Position numbers and translations under genes: made by a program | Shown: positions 1 through 11,697 of the stretch, piece by piece | Numbering within the stretch: the first letter of the stretch is position 1 | Layout: each line of letters begins with the position of its first letter | Notes under the pieces: model-generated | What the model was told of the DNA's origin: nothing | Databases searched by the model: none | Seen by the model: the letters and a program-made list of their open reading frames with translations, nothing else | Assembly: GCA_009733575.1 (NCBI GenBank) | Contig: ML769424.1 | Span: 64,624 to 128,623, forward strand | Direction of reading: 5' to 3' | DNA from: Gymnopus androsaceus JB14 | Taxonomy: Eukaryota; Basidiomycota; Agaricomycetes; Agaricales; Omphalotaceae | DNA: 64,000 bases

Positions 1-314
1 CGTATACACCCCGGCTCCATGCAAGAAAATTTCCTGGAGCACATCAAACGGCAATCTTCTAACAGGGTTAAGCATCTCCTTATGTTCTATCACAGCTCCT
101 CGAGTTTGCTTCAAGGTAGCCTCTAGATGATGAGATGCTGAATCTCCGATTCGCCCTCAATACCAAACTTTCGAAATCGATGCTCTTCATCCTCAGTTGG
201 TCCTTCATTCAAATGGAGAAGGTTCTCAATGCGAGGAGTACGATGAGGAATGGCGATGGGAGTGTCGGCAGATGAATGTCCGCACGAGGGGCAGCGGAGA
301 GGAAGATCTGTCAT
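1..314 (-). pseudogene. F-box protein, N-terminal part, frameshifted and cut by window edge
   Basis: Read on the minus strand, the frame opens at 314 with a Cys-x2-Cys-Gly-His start (RCPSCGH) and a segment like IENLLHLNEGPTEDE, which resembles the N-terminal leader of many Agaricomycete F-box proteins. The frame stops at 123. One base out of frame it continues with the usual pre-F-box helix and the F-box opening NPVRRLPFDVLQEIFLHG, which runs to base 1. The F-box would bind Skp1 in an SCF ubiquitin ligase; the substrate-binding part lies outside the window. The frame break near 125-133 may be a real lesion or an assembly indel. The family call rests on the F-box motif; the target is unknown. 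Confidence 0.6.
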
Positions 315-368
315 TTAAGCCTGAAGAATATGTGGTCATTACTCGGAAGAGGATTTCAGATATTCCAG

Positions 369-1694
369 CTGATTGCGAAATCGTAAGGTAGGGGACAGGC
401 AAATGCTGCCAACCCCACGTGCTAATTTGTGACGCTCCTTATTTAGTAATAATTAGGCGCTCAGCGCAAATTTCGTACAATTGCATTTGTTTAAGCACAG
501 CGCGAGCACTTATCGCTTATCACAAACCCAGAATCATTCAGATATACCCCAGGAGTATACTGCTTTTTTCCGGAGATTTTACATCAAAATTTGAGTGACT
601 AGATAGGAAAATACTGTAAAACTCTGCAAAACTGCATGCTGTGAAGAGCACTTAAGCTGCTCATTTCCTCCTCGCAATGCCCAAACAGAAGAAGGTGCAA
701 AAAACATCAGTAAACAATTTATGGGGTACAAGAAAGGGTCTAAAGAAGATCATAGAGATGTCCAAGTCCCTTTGCTGTCAATCCATCATTTTTTTACTCG
801 TTCCATGCGGTTTATGGATGTGTATGCACATGAACTCAGTGGACTTCAAGTCGCTTGGGCTGCACAGAGGTATAAAGGTCATCGTGTACTTCCTGAGTCA
901 GTTTTGAATGAATTATTGGACGAAAATATCACTTAGTCATTGTAACTTGCTCTTTAGACTTGTAGAGCATTACTGTATTATTGTATATCTCACTGTATCA
1001 CTATTCCATATTGCTATTTACCTTTAGAGTACTTATCTTAGGGTGTATATAGTTGTAGTGTACAGTTTTTGACTGATAATGTTATAATTTGGCAGTATTT
1101 TCCTATCTAGTCAGTCAAATTTTAATGTAAAATCTCCAGAAAAAGACAGTACACTCCTGGGGTGTATTTGAATGATTCTGGGTTTGGGATAAGCGATAAA
1201 TGCTCGCGTTGTGCTTAAACAAATGGAATTGTACGAAATTTGCACTGAGCGCCTAATTATTACTAAATAAGGAGCGTCACAAATTAGCACGTGGGGTTGG
1301 CAGCATTTGCCTGTCCCCTACCTTAGCACAGTTTCGCAGAAACGCTGTTTACTGATGGTGTTTACAGCACAAATAAAAATGACGAAATTGGCTCCACCTT
1401 CTTCTCCCACACGGTCACCTGGCAGTTTTCACCTCCTCGACGACACCAGATCATTGTGACAGGACTCAAGACTTTATTCTACTGAACCGTAGATGGGTGA
1501 ACATGCAATTCATGGGTTAGCAAAAGAGTGAAGATAGCTTTTTTTTCAGCAGGATCAATGGATCGATAGTTGCCATTGTAAAATTCGAGAACGTAGAGAA
1601 TTATTTTGAATGGATAACGGCAAGTGGAGCAAATTTGTTTACACCATCCGTAAAGAGTGTTTCTGCAAAACTGTGCTACGATTTCGCAATCAGC
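369..1694. repeat. Inverted duplicate of a short sequence, left arm split by a TIR element
   Basis: The left arm is 369-385 continuing at 1326 to about 1407. The right arm is the reverse complement of about 1617-1694. Once the element at 386-1323 is removed, both arms read cagctgattgcgaaatcgta followed by gcacagttt, gcagaaac and atggtgt, with a few substitutions and one gap near 1361-1385. The arms face each other around about 1510. They could be a diverged outer TIR element or an inverted duplication of a gene fragment. No target-site duplication could be seen outside the arms. Confidence 0.6.
384..1325. mobile_element. 938-bp TIR element with TA target duplication (Tc1/mariner-type, non-autonomous)
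   Basis: The element spans 386-1323 and is bounded by TA at 384-385 and 1324-1325. Its ends are inverted repeats of about 230 bp, beginning aggtaggggacaggcaaatg and ending in the complement. The arms match closely over 386-620 and 1090-1323 with scattered differences. The roughly 470-bp middle holds a 76-codon plus-strand frame (677-907, starting MPKQKKVQKT) that I do not recognise and that is far too short for a transposase. TA duplication and TIRs fit the Tc1/mariner superfamily; family membership is inferred from the ends alone. The empty site survives in the inverted copy at 1677-1678. Confidence 0.8.
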
Positions 1695-2258
1695 TGTCAA
1701 GGGTACACACAGTTTCGGAGACGATCAAGAGGTGACGAAGATTCCGATCGGTGATATAGTCTCACGCTAGGTGAGGGTATCAAAAAGGAAGGAGTCCAGC
1801 CCAGGGTCCATCGGCAAGAGACTTGCCGTTAGTATGATTTAGCGCCTGTACTATCAATATTTCACTCATATAGTACTTAGATCTACTCTTTTCGAAGCTA
1901 GCAGCTGGTGCGTTCAAATGATTTGCTCAAATAAATGATTGCTTGCACTATGTGAGTATCTTCGCATTGTATGAGCAAGTTCTCAGATTGTGGTATACAT
2001 AACGGCAAGTCTCTTGCCGATGGACCCTGGGCTGGACTCCTTCCTTTTTGATACCCTCACCTAGCGTGAGACTATATCACCGATCGGAATCTTCGTCACC
2101 TCTTGGAGACGATGGTTGAACGATGGGAGTTCCAAGTCAAGATTGTTTGCGCCTCGTGGCATCGATATAGGTTCGTGCCTGCAGCGCCAAAGCAAACCTT
2201 GATGATTTACATTTCCGGGATCCTCTCCATCCGACGTGGGCCTGGTGACTGAGAGCAA
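1479..2258 (-). pseudogene. Unrecognised minus-strand coding relic interrupted by an inverted-repeat element
   Basis: Two open stretches on the minus strand, 2105-2258 (starting MLSVTRPTSDGEDPG) and 1479-1700 (containing ADCEIVAQFCRNT and a CSTCRYPF segment), flank the element at 1726-2104. They may be parts of one former gene. Removing the element does not restore a single clean frame: a stop lies just before the second stretch. I do not recognise a domain. The second stretch is partly shared with the left arm near 371-1407, so it may itself belong to a repeat. Confidence 0.3.
1717..2113. mobile_element. 378-bp inverted-repeat element with 9-bp target duplication (Mutator-like MITE)
   Basis: The arms 1727-1833 and 2000-2104 are near-perfect inverted repeats of about 105 bp, starting aagaggtgacgaagattccg. 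The direct repeat ggagacgat lies immediately outside at 1717-1725 and 2105-2113, with one extra base (1726) on the left. Long TIRs and a 9-bp duplication are characteristic of Mutator-like elements. The loop between the arms is about 165 bp and has no coding capacity. High arm identity and an intact duplication suggest recent insertion. Confidence 0.75.
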
Positions 2259-2415
2259 AGCGCTGATATCGCTAAGAAGCTAAGACGTCTAAATACTGAC
2301 AGTGATATCTCGCCACCGGTTTCGGTAATCTATTACCGGAAATGCGCGCTTATTTTACAATCCGTTGTCCCGATTAACACCTGCTTTGCTTCTCACCTCC
2401 ATCGTCCACGACATT

Positions 2416-3815
2416 ATGGCCGTTATTTCTACCCCAATCACTGAACTTTTCGGGATCAAGCATCCGGTATTGCTTGCGGGAATGGTTCGTATTTCACGAT
2501 TACATTTCATTCCAAACTCTACATCTGCGAATAGAACGTCGCTGCTGGCCCAGAACTTGCTGCTGCCGTTACGAATGCAGGAGGTTTAGGCGTCATTGGA
2601 GGGTTTGGATACACGCCTAAAATTCTTCGACAACAAGTTGAGTGATTTCGAACAAGCAGCAAAGTCGTCACTAATGATCAGGCTTGATAGATACGCGCCA
2701 TAAAAGACGATCTGGTTGACAAGAATGCGCCATTTGGAGTTGATCTGCTTCTACCTCAGGTCGGAGGTAGCGCAAGAAAGACCAATGTCAGTGCTACAGA
2801 GCATGTATTCTGCCTACTTCCACTCTGAACTACTGAATTCATAGTACGACTACACCAAAGGCAAGCTCTCCGAACTCATCGACGTGATCATCGAAGAAAA
2901 AGCTGCCCTATTTGTATGTGCGGTTGGTATCCACCCAAGGAGGTCGTAGACAAGTTGCACAAAGCCAAGATACCCGTCATGAACATGGTTGGCCATCCCA
3001 AGCACGTCCCGAAGGCTCTCGCTGTTGGCGTAGACTTGATTTGTCCCCAAGCCGGAGAAGGGGGTGGCCACACGGGTGACACTCCGGCGAGTGTGCTGAT
3101 TCCTGCTTGTGTGGATGCTGTCAAGGGGAGAAAGTCGCCATTGACAGGAAAGCCAGTGTACGTTGTTGGAGCAGGAGCAGTGTATGATGGCAGGTCGTTG
3201 GCAGCGAATTTGATGTGGGGAGCTCAGGCAGTTTGTGAGCCTTTCAGACCTGTTCTGTAGTAGTAGATTTTAGGGTGAGCTAACGTTTATTTACAGGGGT
3301 TGGAACGCGTTTTGTCGCTTCGAAAGAGGCTGGTGCACCCCAGTATCATAAGGACCAAATCGTCTCAGCCGGATTCGATGATGTTATCCGTACAATCATC
3401 TTCACCGGACGTCCACTTCATGTGAAGAAGTTTGCGTTCGTTGAGGACTGGTAAGTCTTTGGTACTACCCTCTTCGGCTTCTGTTAGTTGACATCTTCGT
3501 CAGGGAAATCAATCGACAGGCTGAAATCAAGGAGCTTACTAGCAAGGGTATAATCCCTGTCGAGTGGGATGCCGAACAGCGCCCCGAAATTTTCAAGAAC
3601 CCCGAATCTCGCGCGTGGTTGATGGGCAAGGTCGCTGCTGTAAGTCTATCGCTCTCTTTTCACTTCAGTCGCGCTTACTGGAATATATCGCGACCATATA
3701 GTTGATCAAAGACATCCCCACAGCAAAGGAGATAATCGAGACTATGGTGAACGAGGCGGCGGAGTTGTTGCAGTACGGGAGTACGCTAGTCGTGAGGAAC
3801 AAGGCGAAGCTGTAG
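2416..3815 (+). CDS. Nitronate monooxygenase (2-nitropropane dioxygenase family)
   Basis: FMN-dependent enzyme that oxidises alkyl nitronates to carbonyl compounds and nitrite, removing toxic nitroalkanes; usually cytosolic. The protein opens MAVISTPITELFGIKHPVLLAGM and continues with the TIM-barrel segments NAGGLGVIGGFGYTP, GVDLLLPQVGG, VGHPKHVPKALAVGVDLICP and the family phosphate-binding stretch QAGEGGGHTGD, then GAGAVYDGRSLAANL. Six exon junctions can be placed, for example 2486, 2636 and 2787 as donors, and the last exon ends at 3815. The frame breaks near 2930: FVCAVG and PPKEVVDKL are one base out of register, as if one C of a CCC run were missing. The family is clear; the substrate is not shown by the sequence. 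Confidence 0.88.
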
Positions 3816-4127
3816 GTTACATATGTGGCTATATGAAGGGGTTGCACTTATTCTTCTACTGAGTATTTATTCATTGTATATAACATAAGTAGTTATACTT
3901 GAAGAGCCAAATGGAATGTGACCATAATTTTCAGTGCTCGCTATAGTATGTACGAAGCTACGCTCGGCCTGTATGGACTTCGATGCCAAATTACCCGACT
4001 GCCTAGTAAGGTACTTGACTCAGTTCACCGCATTAGCCACGAAAGCATCTTCGAAAGCGATTAGAATACACGAGATGAAGTCAAAATAATTCTACTGTGC
4101 TACTTTTACAAGTCCTATACAAGTCCA

Positions 4128-7100
4128 TCAAAAAGTTTCCCATCCACCCGAGTCCAACGAGCTCTCCAGCTTCCGAGCTATCATTGTGGGAACGCCATGA
4201 TTCATCCATGTTTTTCGTATGTCTTCCCAACGAGTATGGTGAAGATACTGCCGGCGACCTCGTCTATAGAATAAATTAATACATGGATAACCCTCCAAAG
4301 TAGATTAAGTAGCCCACCTCATTGATATGTCTGCCTCACCGTGCACATCCAGATAGGGAGATGGAGCAAAGGTCCCATTATTTCCGTAAAGATAAATGAC
4401 GATGCATCTCTTGACGAGAAAGTAGATGCCAAGAGCGCCGCCGCATCTGCAGAAACGTCAGATCATAATAAACTCGGATTCATAAGATACACATACTCTC
4501 TAGTGTGCATGTTACACTCTCCACGCCGCTCTTCGTCCGTGCAGCACGTACTCTGGAAGCACACAGTCGTACCGCAGAGCAAACAAATCGCAGCATCGAC
4601 TGGAATGGTCTCACACCTCGAACAAGGAACGAGCTTATCCTGATCCACAAACAGATTGTCCAACACAAACGGTAACCTCGCAAGCCGATAAACAGTCGGG
4701 GTGTCCAGTTGCACACCGAAATTCAGCGGCGCGGAGGTATGAGAGTGCCCATAATGAGCGCACCATCCCGACAGCGCGTTTTGCAGGGTATCTTGATTGG
4801 GCAGATCCGCCAACGCTGGTATGCGCAAGAACGTCAAGAGGCGTGCATACTCGCAAGGCTCATCCATGGCTCCGAAATCGGGAGTGGGAAGGCTGAAGGA
4901 AGAACTGAGCGGCAGAGAATGGATGCTTTCCGGAGGAACGGAAGTGTGAACTCGTACAATAACTTTTCGATTCTTGCCTCTCCGAACGTCTCGAAAGCCA
5001 GCGTTGCCGTATGTTCGAAGACTGGTGAGTGCCGGACGACTGACATGAAGAACACGCGTACATCCCCAAACAAGTGTTCGTATTGTCGCGCGGAAGCTGC
5101 GTAGTGTTGTAGCTGCGAATCTTGTTGAGCACAAACACCAGGCCGATGACGGTGCGGGCCGAGACAGGCATAATAGGTGAGGATCATAACATGAGGTAGA
5201 ATCTCCGGAGCGACCGCCGCAGTTTCTACCAACACCGTAAATGGATCTCTCAGCAAGAGCGGGAAAGAGAAGGATGTTAGGGAACTTCGACTCCATTCCG
5301 GTAGTAAGCGTTTGATGATGGCTTGTCGAACCGCATCGCGACCTTCATCCGGTCGTGCTTTGAAGTGAAGCGCGGATAGCCTAGTTAGGACGTTCAGCAT
5401 TCCTCGTACCATGCGCATCTGCGATTCAGACAAGTTATCCACCATCATCCCTCCGGGAGCATCACTCCCCCGTTGAGCAGCCTCGATACTCGCGATTGTG
5501 TATCCGATAAGCTCTTCAGGCAAATAAATTCCTGCACCCCTTTCACCTGGCTCAGGCTCGTGCCGCTCTCGTAGGTGACGTGACTGCTGCGAGATGGATT
5601 TGGCTACGACCATCACTGTATCGACCATCTTCATCCCGTCATTTCCTCAAACTTGTCCGAACTCCTCATAGCAAGGGAGTACCCGGTATCCTGTGCACTC
5701 CAGAAAACAAACTCTCCCGTCCCATTCCTGAACTGCAGTGCCTCCAGTGTAGGATCCGGCTTCGACTTGAGTATACTGATTCCCGCACCCCTCGTCCAAT
5801 CCGGGAACGGCACCGTATTCAGCTCGATTGATGGAGGCTTCGATACCGGAAGTATCACATTTCCTAAAGACTTGCATAAAGGACAAATGTACTCCTTCCT
5901 TGGGATAGTTTCGGGATGACTCCTCGTCGCTTGGGCGCGATGTCTTTGACGGATGGACAGGCTATAAACGTGGAAACAGTCCAGGTGCATCATATGACTG
6001 CACACAGACGAATGCAATCCGAACCTAGTGCATTGATTCGGGAAGCCTTCGTAGTTCTGCGCACCGCCAGAGCCACTGGCACCAGTCACCGCCGTCGCTT
6101 TGGCTTTGGCGTGTGCATCAAGGGATTCCGCGTTGGGAGGAGGGAACGTGGATGGTGTAGATTGAGATGATAGGGAAGCCCTATCCATGGATTCGGGAGC
6201 TTGAAGTACTTCGTTGAGATGGGCGGCATGCCCGTCAGGCTGCCTCCGGATGAACCTGCTCGGTTGGACCATCCCAAGCATACCAAACGCTTTAGACGAG
6301 TTCAGGTCCTCCTGACAGACAATACAACTCCCATATGAAACTTCTTCCTCCTCCCGGTCGTTATCCATATCCTGATCCTCATCGTCGTCATCCATATCCT
6401 CAAAGTTGGTGAACGCGAAACTAGCCTGTTGGGCCTTCATTTGCCGCATGATCGCCTCTTGCCTAGCTTTAGCCGCGTTCTTTCGAGCTTGCTCGGAATC
6501 AGACGCCGAGCCTGCTGCCCCTCCTTCCGATCCGTTGGACATGTCATTGGAATTAGCACCCGATACAGCCCTCCGACTCTCGACTTCCTTCGGTACCCAA
6601 GTATGCATCTGATCCAGAATCCACCCTAAACGAGATTTATACGTCTTGAAACCCTCGTGAGTTTCCAACGTACACAAAACGTCGATAAGGTTGAGCTTTC
6701 CCTCTTCAAAAGCCCTGAGCGAAGCAATGGTGCAGAAAATCGAGGACCGTTCAACGATGGCGAGCATGACAAGGTGCAGCGCCTGGTCGAGAATGGCTTC
6801 GCCCGACGGAGGCACAGACCCAGACCCGGTATGTTCAGTGAGCGCAAGGACATTGAAAATGGCATAAAACATGACTTGAAGGAGCGCCTCGCTCTCGAAC
6901 GTTGAAGGAATAACCGCAAAGGGGCCACCGGGTGACACATTCAACGGCTTGGGTACCCATACAGGGTCTGGGATCCCCTGGATTTTGCTTCACCAACCGT
7001 CTTTTCAAGATCACCTCCACCTCCTCCCTCTTGTTCCTCGTATAATGGTACCAGAACGGATTCACCTCGTCAAAGCACTCATCCTTCAACTCGTAGGTCC

Positions 7101-10076
7101 CAACAGTCACTAGTCCCTTCTGGAGCACGGAACTTTGTCGTCTCCTTGAGCATCCTCTCAAACGCTGCGTCATCGACGAGGCGCTCAGATATCCGCTTGA
7201 CGAGATCTGTGTATGAGGAAGGTCCGAGTGCAAGAGCATGTATGATCTCCCTCCGTGCTTGGTCTGCGATACACATTTGAGAGATGTTGGCGCTTTCGCT
7301 AAGAATGGCGATAAGGACGTAGAGAACCTCCTCGACCATGCCTGTAAGCTGAGTGGAATCATACACGGTATGATGCAAAGCAAAAGGTCCGCCGGAGAAG
7401 AACGACAAGAGCCCGAAACGGTCAAGGATAGTGACGATAATAGTGTTCGGGTCGATAACGACAAGTGCAACCTGCAGAATGAAGAGATCTTGGTCGTAAC
7501 ATAGTTCTCTTAGCATAAAGTCGCGGTAATGAAGGAGTTGGCCTCGGATGGCAAAACCATTGCGGACCCAGAGACCACAACGTATCTGTGCGATCATTGC
7601 AAGCACTAGACACTCACATGAAGTACAGCAGTCAACCAGATATCCAACAAAAAAAAGCATACCTCTGAGTGGAAAGTCCACAACCGTCAACACCGCATGC
7701 TCACTCGCAACTGTCATAACCACCTCTCTCACACCACCTTCAATTCCGACCTCTCTCCTCAATCTTCCCTCCTCCAACACATCCACATGCTTGAACAGCT
7801 CCGCCAACAACCAATGCAACGAATGATGGAAGCTTATCCAACCCTCCAAAACATCAAACTTTACAATATGGTACGTCGCACCACCAAAGTAGACCATATG
7901 GAATTGGACTTTTCCATTCCCGAATCCATTGGTACCGAATTTCTCCTCGGTGCAAACCATGAGGATATGATGAATCACAGTTTGTATCGCCATGACCAAC
8001 TCTGCAGCACCAGCACGAGACGCCGAAACTTCACCACCAGACCCAAGGTCCACCTCCAACGCCTCTGCCAACACCAAACGCCGCCCCATACGCCTTGATA
8101 ACCCTTCCCAAACTCAGTGTCACATTAAAAACACTAATCCATGCATCTCCTTCAAACTCTACATGACCTCCCACCATACGCTTGTTCGGATTTACACCCA
8201 TAAACAGCTGGCACGTTTTAGCGAATTGGGCAATGTAGATTTGCGGATTAGATGCAATGAGGGTTTGAACGGGGACATTGGAGATGAGATATCGCAGGTC
8301 GGAGAAGACAGGCATGAAGCGCTTGGATTTGAATGGGAAAGAATCGGGATCGAGAGTTTGTTCGAGCGTGCCTTGGCCCGAGTTACCGCTGCTGTTGATG
8401 TTGGCGGGTGGGTAGACAATGTGCTTGTCGATGATCTGGTTGGTGAAGAAGGACGTGATGATGGCGAGGAGACGGGTGATGAGTTTGTGGTTGCGGACTA
8501 TGTGGGATGCGACGGAGGGGACGGTGAAAAGTTGGAGAGCAAAATATTTGATAGAGGTTTCAGCTTCGCGGTCAACGAGCAGGTATGCATCGATAACGCG
8601 GTGATAGACTCGAGCAAAGTGGCCGGCTGAATGCGAAAGTTAGTAGGAGCGAATAATAAGGAATAGAAGAACGTACCAACAGCCAGCTTATGGTCCCGGC
8701 TGACAGTAAGAACAGATGTGTAAATCTCCTTTAGGCTGAGTCGTGGCTTCTTCCACAACCTAGTATGCGAAAGGAAGAGATGATCCAACCGGGTGGGATT
8801 CGGTACATCAGCAAGAGTATGAAGCCCTTGCGAATTGTACCCGTAGGAACTATGAGTATCCCTCTTTCTCGCCGACATCAACTCCTCAGCAATAATCTCC
8901 CTCAGCACCAACGTATCCGTTCCAAGCCGACTCTGCGTGAGATCCAGCAGCCACTCAATGATAACAGAGACAACCTGCTCCCTGAACGTATCGTACGCGC
9001 GACGCATAGTAACTCCAAGGTCGATTTGGGCTATACTTTGTGCAGTATCGAGTAGTCGCAAGACATCGGTTCCCATCTGGACCATATCCCTCCCATTCTC
9101 ATCGATCCGATGCGCGGACTCGGAGGCTTCCTCCCTTGTAGCGTCCAGTTAGATCACAAAGGAGTTTGATGACCTCGTCAAAAGAGTGTTTGTCGTCGTT
9201 CCAGATCATGATACAATACTGGTCTTTCATCATCGGGTCTGCAGATGGCTGTAGTCGTAAATCAGCTTCATTGGAGGGGACAGACGGATCGTCTGGAGAA
9301 AAGTCGAGCGTGTCCAAGACGAAATCGAGAGCATACCCGATAGTACGGCTCATTTGTTCGCGTAGTTCCTGAGGGACAGTGACGCGATAAGGATAGTTCT
9401 TGACGGACTGCGGTATAGCGCCTACGAGGCTCTTTGGGGCAGCTCTCGGCGTTTCCGAGGATGATGGAGCAGATGGTTCTGGAGTCGGAGCAGGGGGATG
9501 ATACGGACATTTAATGGAGCTCCGCCAGGCTTCGTTGTCGCCACAATCACAGCAACCTCCCGACTGTTGAGCGATGAAGAAGCTTACATTGTGATCTCTG
9601 TGATCAGTAGCATGAAAACACCTCGAGCACAGTACACAGCTATCGTCTAATGCACAGTCCCTAAAAACAAGATTGAGATTAATCAGCACAAGTCAAAAAG
9701 ACTTTGCTACTCACTTGCAACGAAAACAAGGCTCTCCCTTTTTCAAAATATGAGCACAGGGTCTTCCAGGAATCAACGGAGCCTCCTTCCCAGCACCACA
9801 GAACCCCAATTTGGCCTGAACCTCACTTAGCGTGGCGTTTAACGGCAAGCTCGAGTTGGAATTTGGCAGGAAAACGTGCGCATAAGGACCCCAGAAAGCA
9901 TCGTAAAGCTCGGAAAGTATTTCTGCACGCGTTGCAGAAGTGAAAATGTATTTTCTTGTGCCAGGCATCGTTTCTAGAACGAATCTGAGGTGAGAGAGTG
10001 GGTCCGAGGTCTTGTCTCGGGGATTCATCGACGATGGGAGAAATAATTTCGAAGGGAAAAAGGACGATAAAGACAT
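4128..10076 (-). CDS. ubr1: E3 ubiquitin-protein ligase UBR1 (N-recognin)
   Basis: Recognises N-degrons and ubiquitinates the bearing proteins with an E2 partner in cytosol and nucleus. In order: a UBR zinc box (CSRCFHATDHRDHN, then GGCCDCGDNEAW, about 9540-9640); a ClpS-like domain with MIWNDDKHSFDEVIKLLCDL (about 9160-9220), which binds bulky type-2 N-termini; a long helical middle; a RING-type region with SYGSCIVCQEDLN and later YICPLCKSLGNVILPV (about 5850-6350); and the cysteine-rich C-terminal cap ending KLESSLDSGGWETF at 4128. Introns are visible at 9661-9714, 8627-8676, 7606-7662 and near 4440-4478. About 1,850 codons is normal for the family. The reading frame shifts by one base at several points (near 9143, 8050, 7102, 6971, 5640, 5160, 4870) although conservation continues on both sides. 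Start 10076 is the first Met; 10029 is an alternative. Confidence 0.92.
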
Positions 10077-10382
10077 TGCTTAAGCCAATGTCAAAGGAAG
10101 AAGATGGTGGAGTTGGAAGAAGAAAGCATAAGATACCTCTGGTCCGGAAGTTCGGAGTGGAAATGACGCGAGGCTTATTAGGCGCTCAAGTTCAGGCGCT
10201 TGTTCGAGCCGAGTTGAATTACTATGTACTGTACTATCCATTGCAAGTATGTATGAAAACATTGAAGTATTATGATACACGATATCAGACCCTATTAAAA
10301 CAGCAAAGGGGAATCGTCGATAGCAAGAAACGACAAAGAACAGAGCAATATCACATCCCAAGCGAAAAAAAATCCACAACAC

Positions 10383-11697
10383 CTACTCCGTCGGTTCCTG
10401 CTTCATCTCATTCCCATCCTCGTTCGGTCGCTTAGTCCCCAATCCTTTCGCTGCCTCCAATTCCTGCTCAGCCCGCTGTCTCGCATAATGTTCCTGCTCC
10501 CACAACTTGCGCATCTCCTCTAGCTGAGCCTGAAGATCACCCATCGCCTGGTCCATCAAAAGCTTCTCCAGCGTCCACTTTTCGATATTCCGCACTTCGT
10601 TCTCCTGGAGATGATGAATGTATTGCACGGCGCGCGACAGAGTAGCTCCTTTCGACTTTTCTCCTCCACTATCTGGGACGATACGGCCTAGCTCATCGAT
10701 TCCTTCGTTGATATTTTCACGACGACGGCGTTCGACTTCCTTCTATAAGCTAGTTAGTCATACATTATCATACGAATCCTCAAGGCGTACGTGGTTTTCC
10801 TTGCGTTTCTTTGGTCCATTCTTCGGTACCTGCAGCTGGATCACCCCCGCGTCGTCTTCCGCCAGTAGAAGGTGCTGTGGAAGACCTCTTCCCACCTTCC
10901 TCACCTTCATCATCATTTGATTGTGGTGAAACAGCAGCGGGAGAAACTGTCCGCGCTAACGAGGGAGTTGAACTGACCGGGATTTGGAGGTCCAAAGGGA
11001 TGTGAGGAGGGTCCAGGATCAGGGAACGCGTTGGCAAAGGCAGCTTGCTGGGTTAAATTGGCAAGGGTCATTGCGGCGTCTTCTGTCAGATCTTCACCGG
11101 CTGCCTGTGTAGTAATAGGTTAGTACTGCTAACGTGAGAAACGGGCGTGTATCGTGATGTGGATATCGCGATCACGTGTAGAGACTTTCAGAGACGGGGA
11201 AGAGGATACATAAAACAACGAGGAGAATGAGTCGCAAGATAGGAGGATGGAGTATGATGAGAGTCCGAGATTGAAGAGCAAAAGAATGTATTGAATGAGA
11301 TGAAGGATTTTGGAAACGAGGCTCACGATTTTGTTGTAAACTCCCGGTATTTGTGTTAGAAGATGTACGATCTGATGTCGGTCGATTGAAGGAAAATTAA
11401 CATTGGGAGACCCGACGGAAATGTCTATTCCTTCGAGTTGAGCGTGAAGCAGTATGCTCCTTCGGTGAGTTGTGCTTGAGACATGGGATTCAGGCTCTGC
11501 TGCAGCGTGCTGGATCGGAAGCGGAGTGGAATATGAGCGAAATGGAATCTATGTAAAGTTTCAACAGTAGATAAAGCTGAATCTGAATCAATACTCACCT
11601 CAAGAGTTGGCACTTGCTTTGAGTGGCTCAGTTGCTGAAGAATCTCAACGGAAAGATTATGATTATTCCAAAAGAGATCTCGCTTCTCTAGATTCAA
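10383..11697 (-). CDS. CBF1-like bHLH transcription factor
   Basis: DNA-binding factor of the Cbf1/Cpf1 type, which binds CACGTG-like sites and in yeast acts at methionine genes and centromeres. The basic region HKEVERRRRENINEGIDEL, the loop, and helix 2 (KGATLSRAVQYIHHLQENE) lie in the last exon (10742-10383). They are followed by the family's NIEKWTLEKLL segment and a coiled coil. Exons fit at 11697-11599, 11548-11327, 11104-10791 and 10742-10383. The exon-2/3 junction joins VYNKI to AAGEDLTEDAAMTLANL in phase. Within exon 3 the frame ends in EEWTK and resumes one base away as RKENH near 10808; a second break is possible near 10975. The N-terminal exon is the least certain part. It lies 306 bp upstream of and in the same direction as the UBR1 gene. 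Confidence 0.8.

Noticed and set aside
4341..8630. Several long plus-strand frames opposite UBR1 and similar minus-strand frames in other registers
   Set aside because: They overlap conserved UBR1 exons antisense or out of frame and show no recognisable domains.
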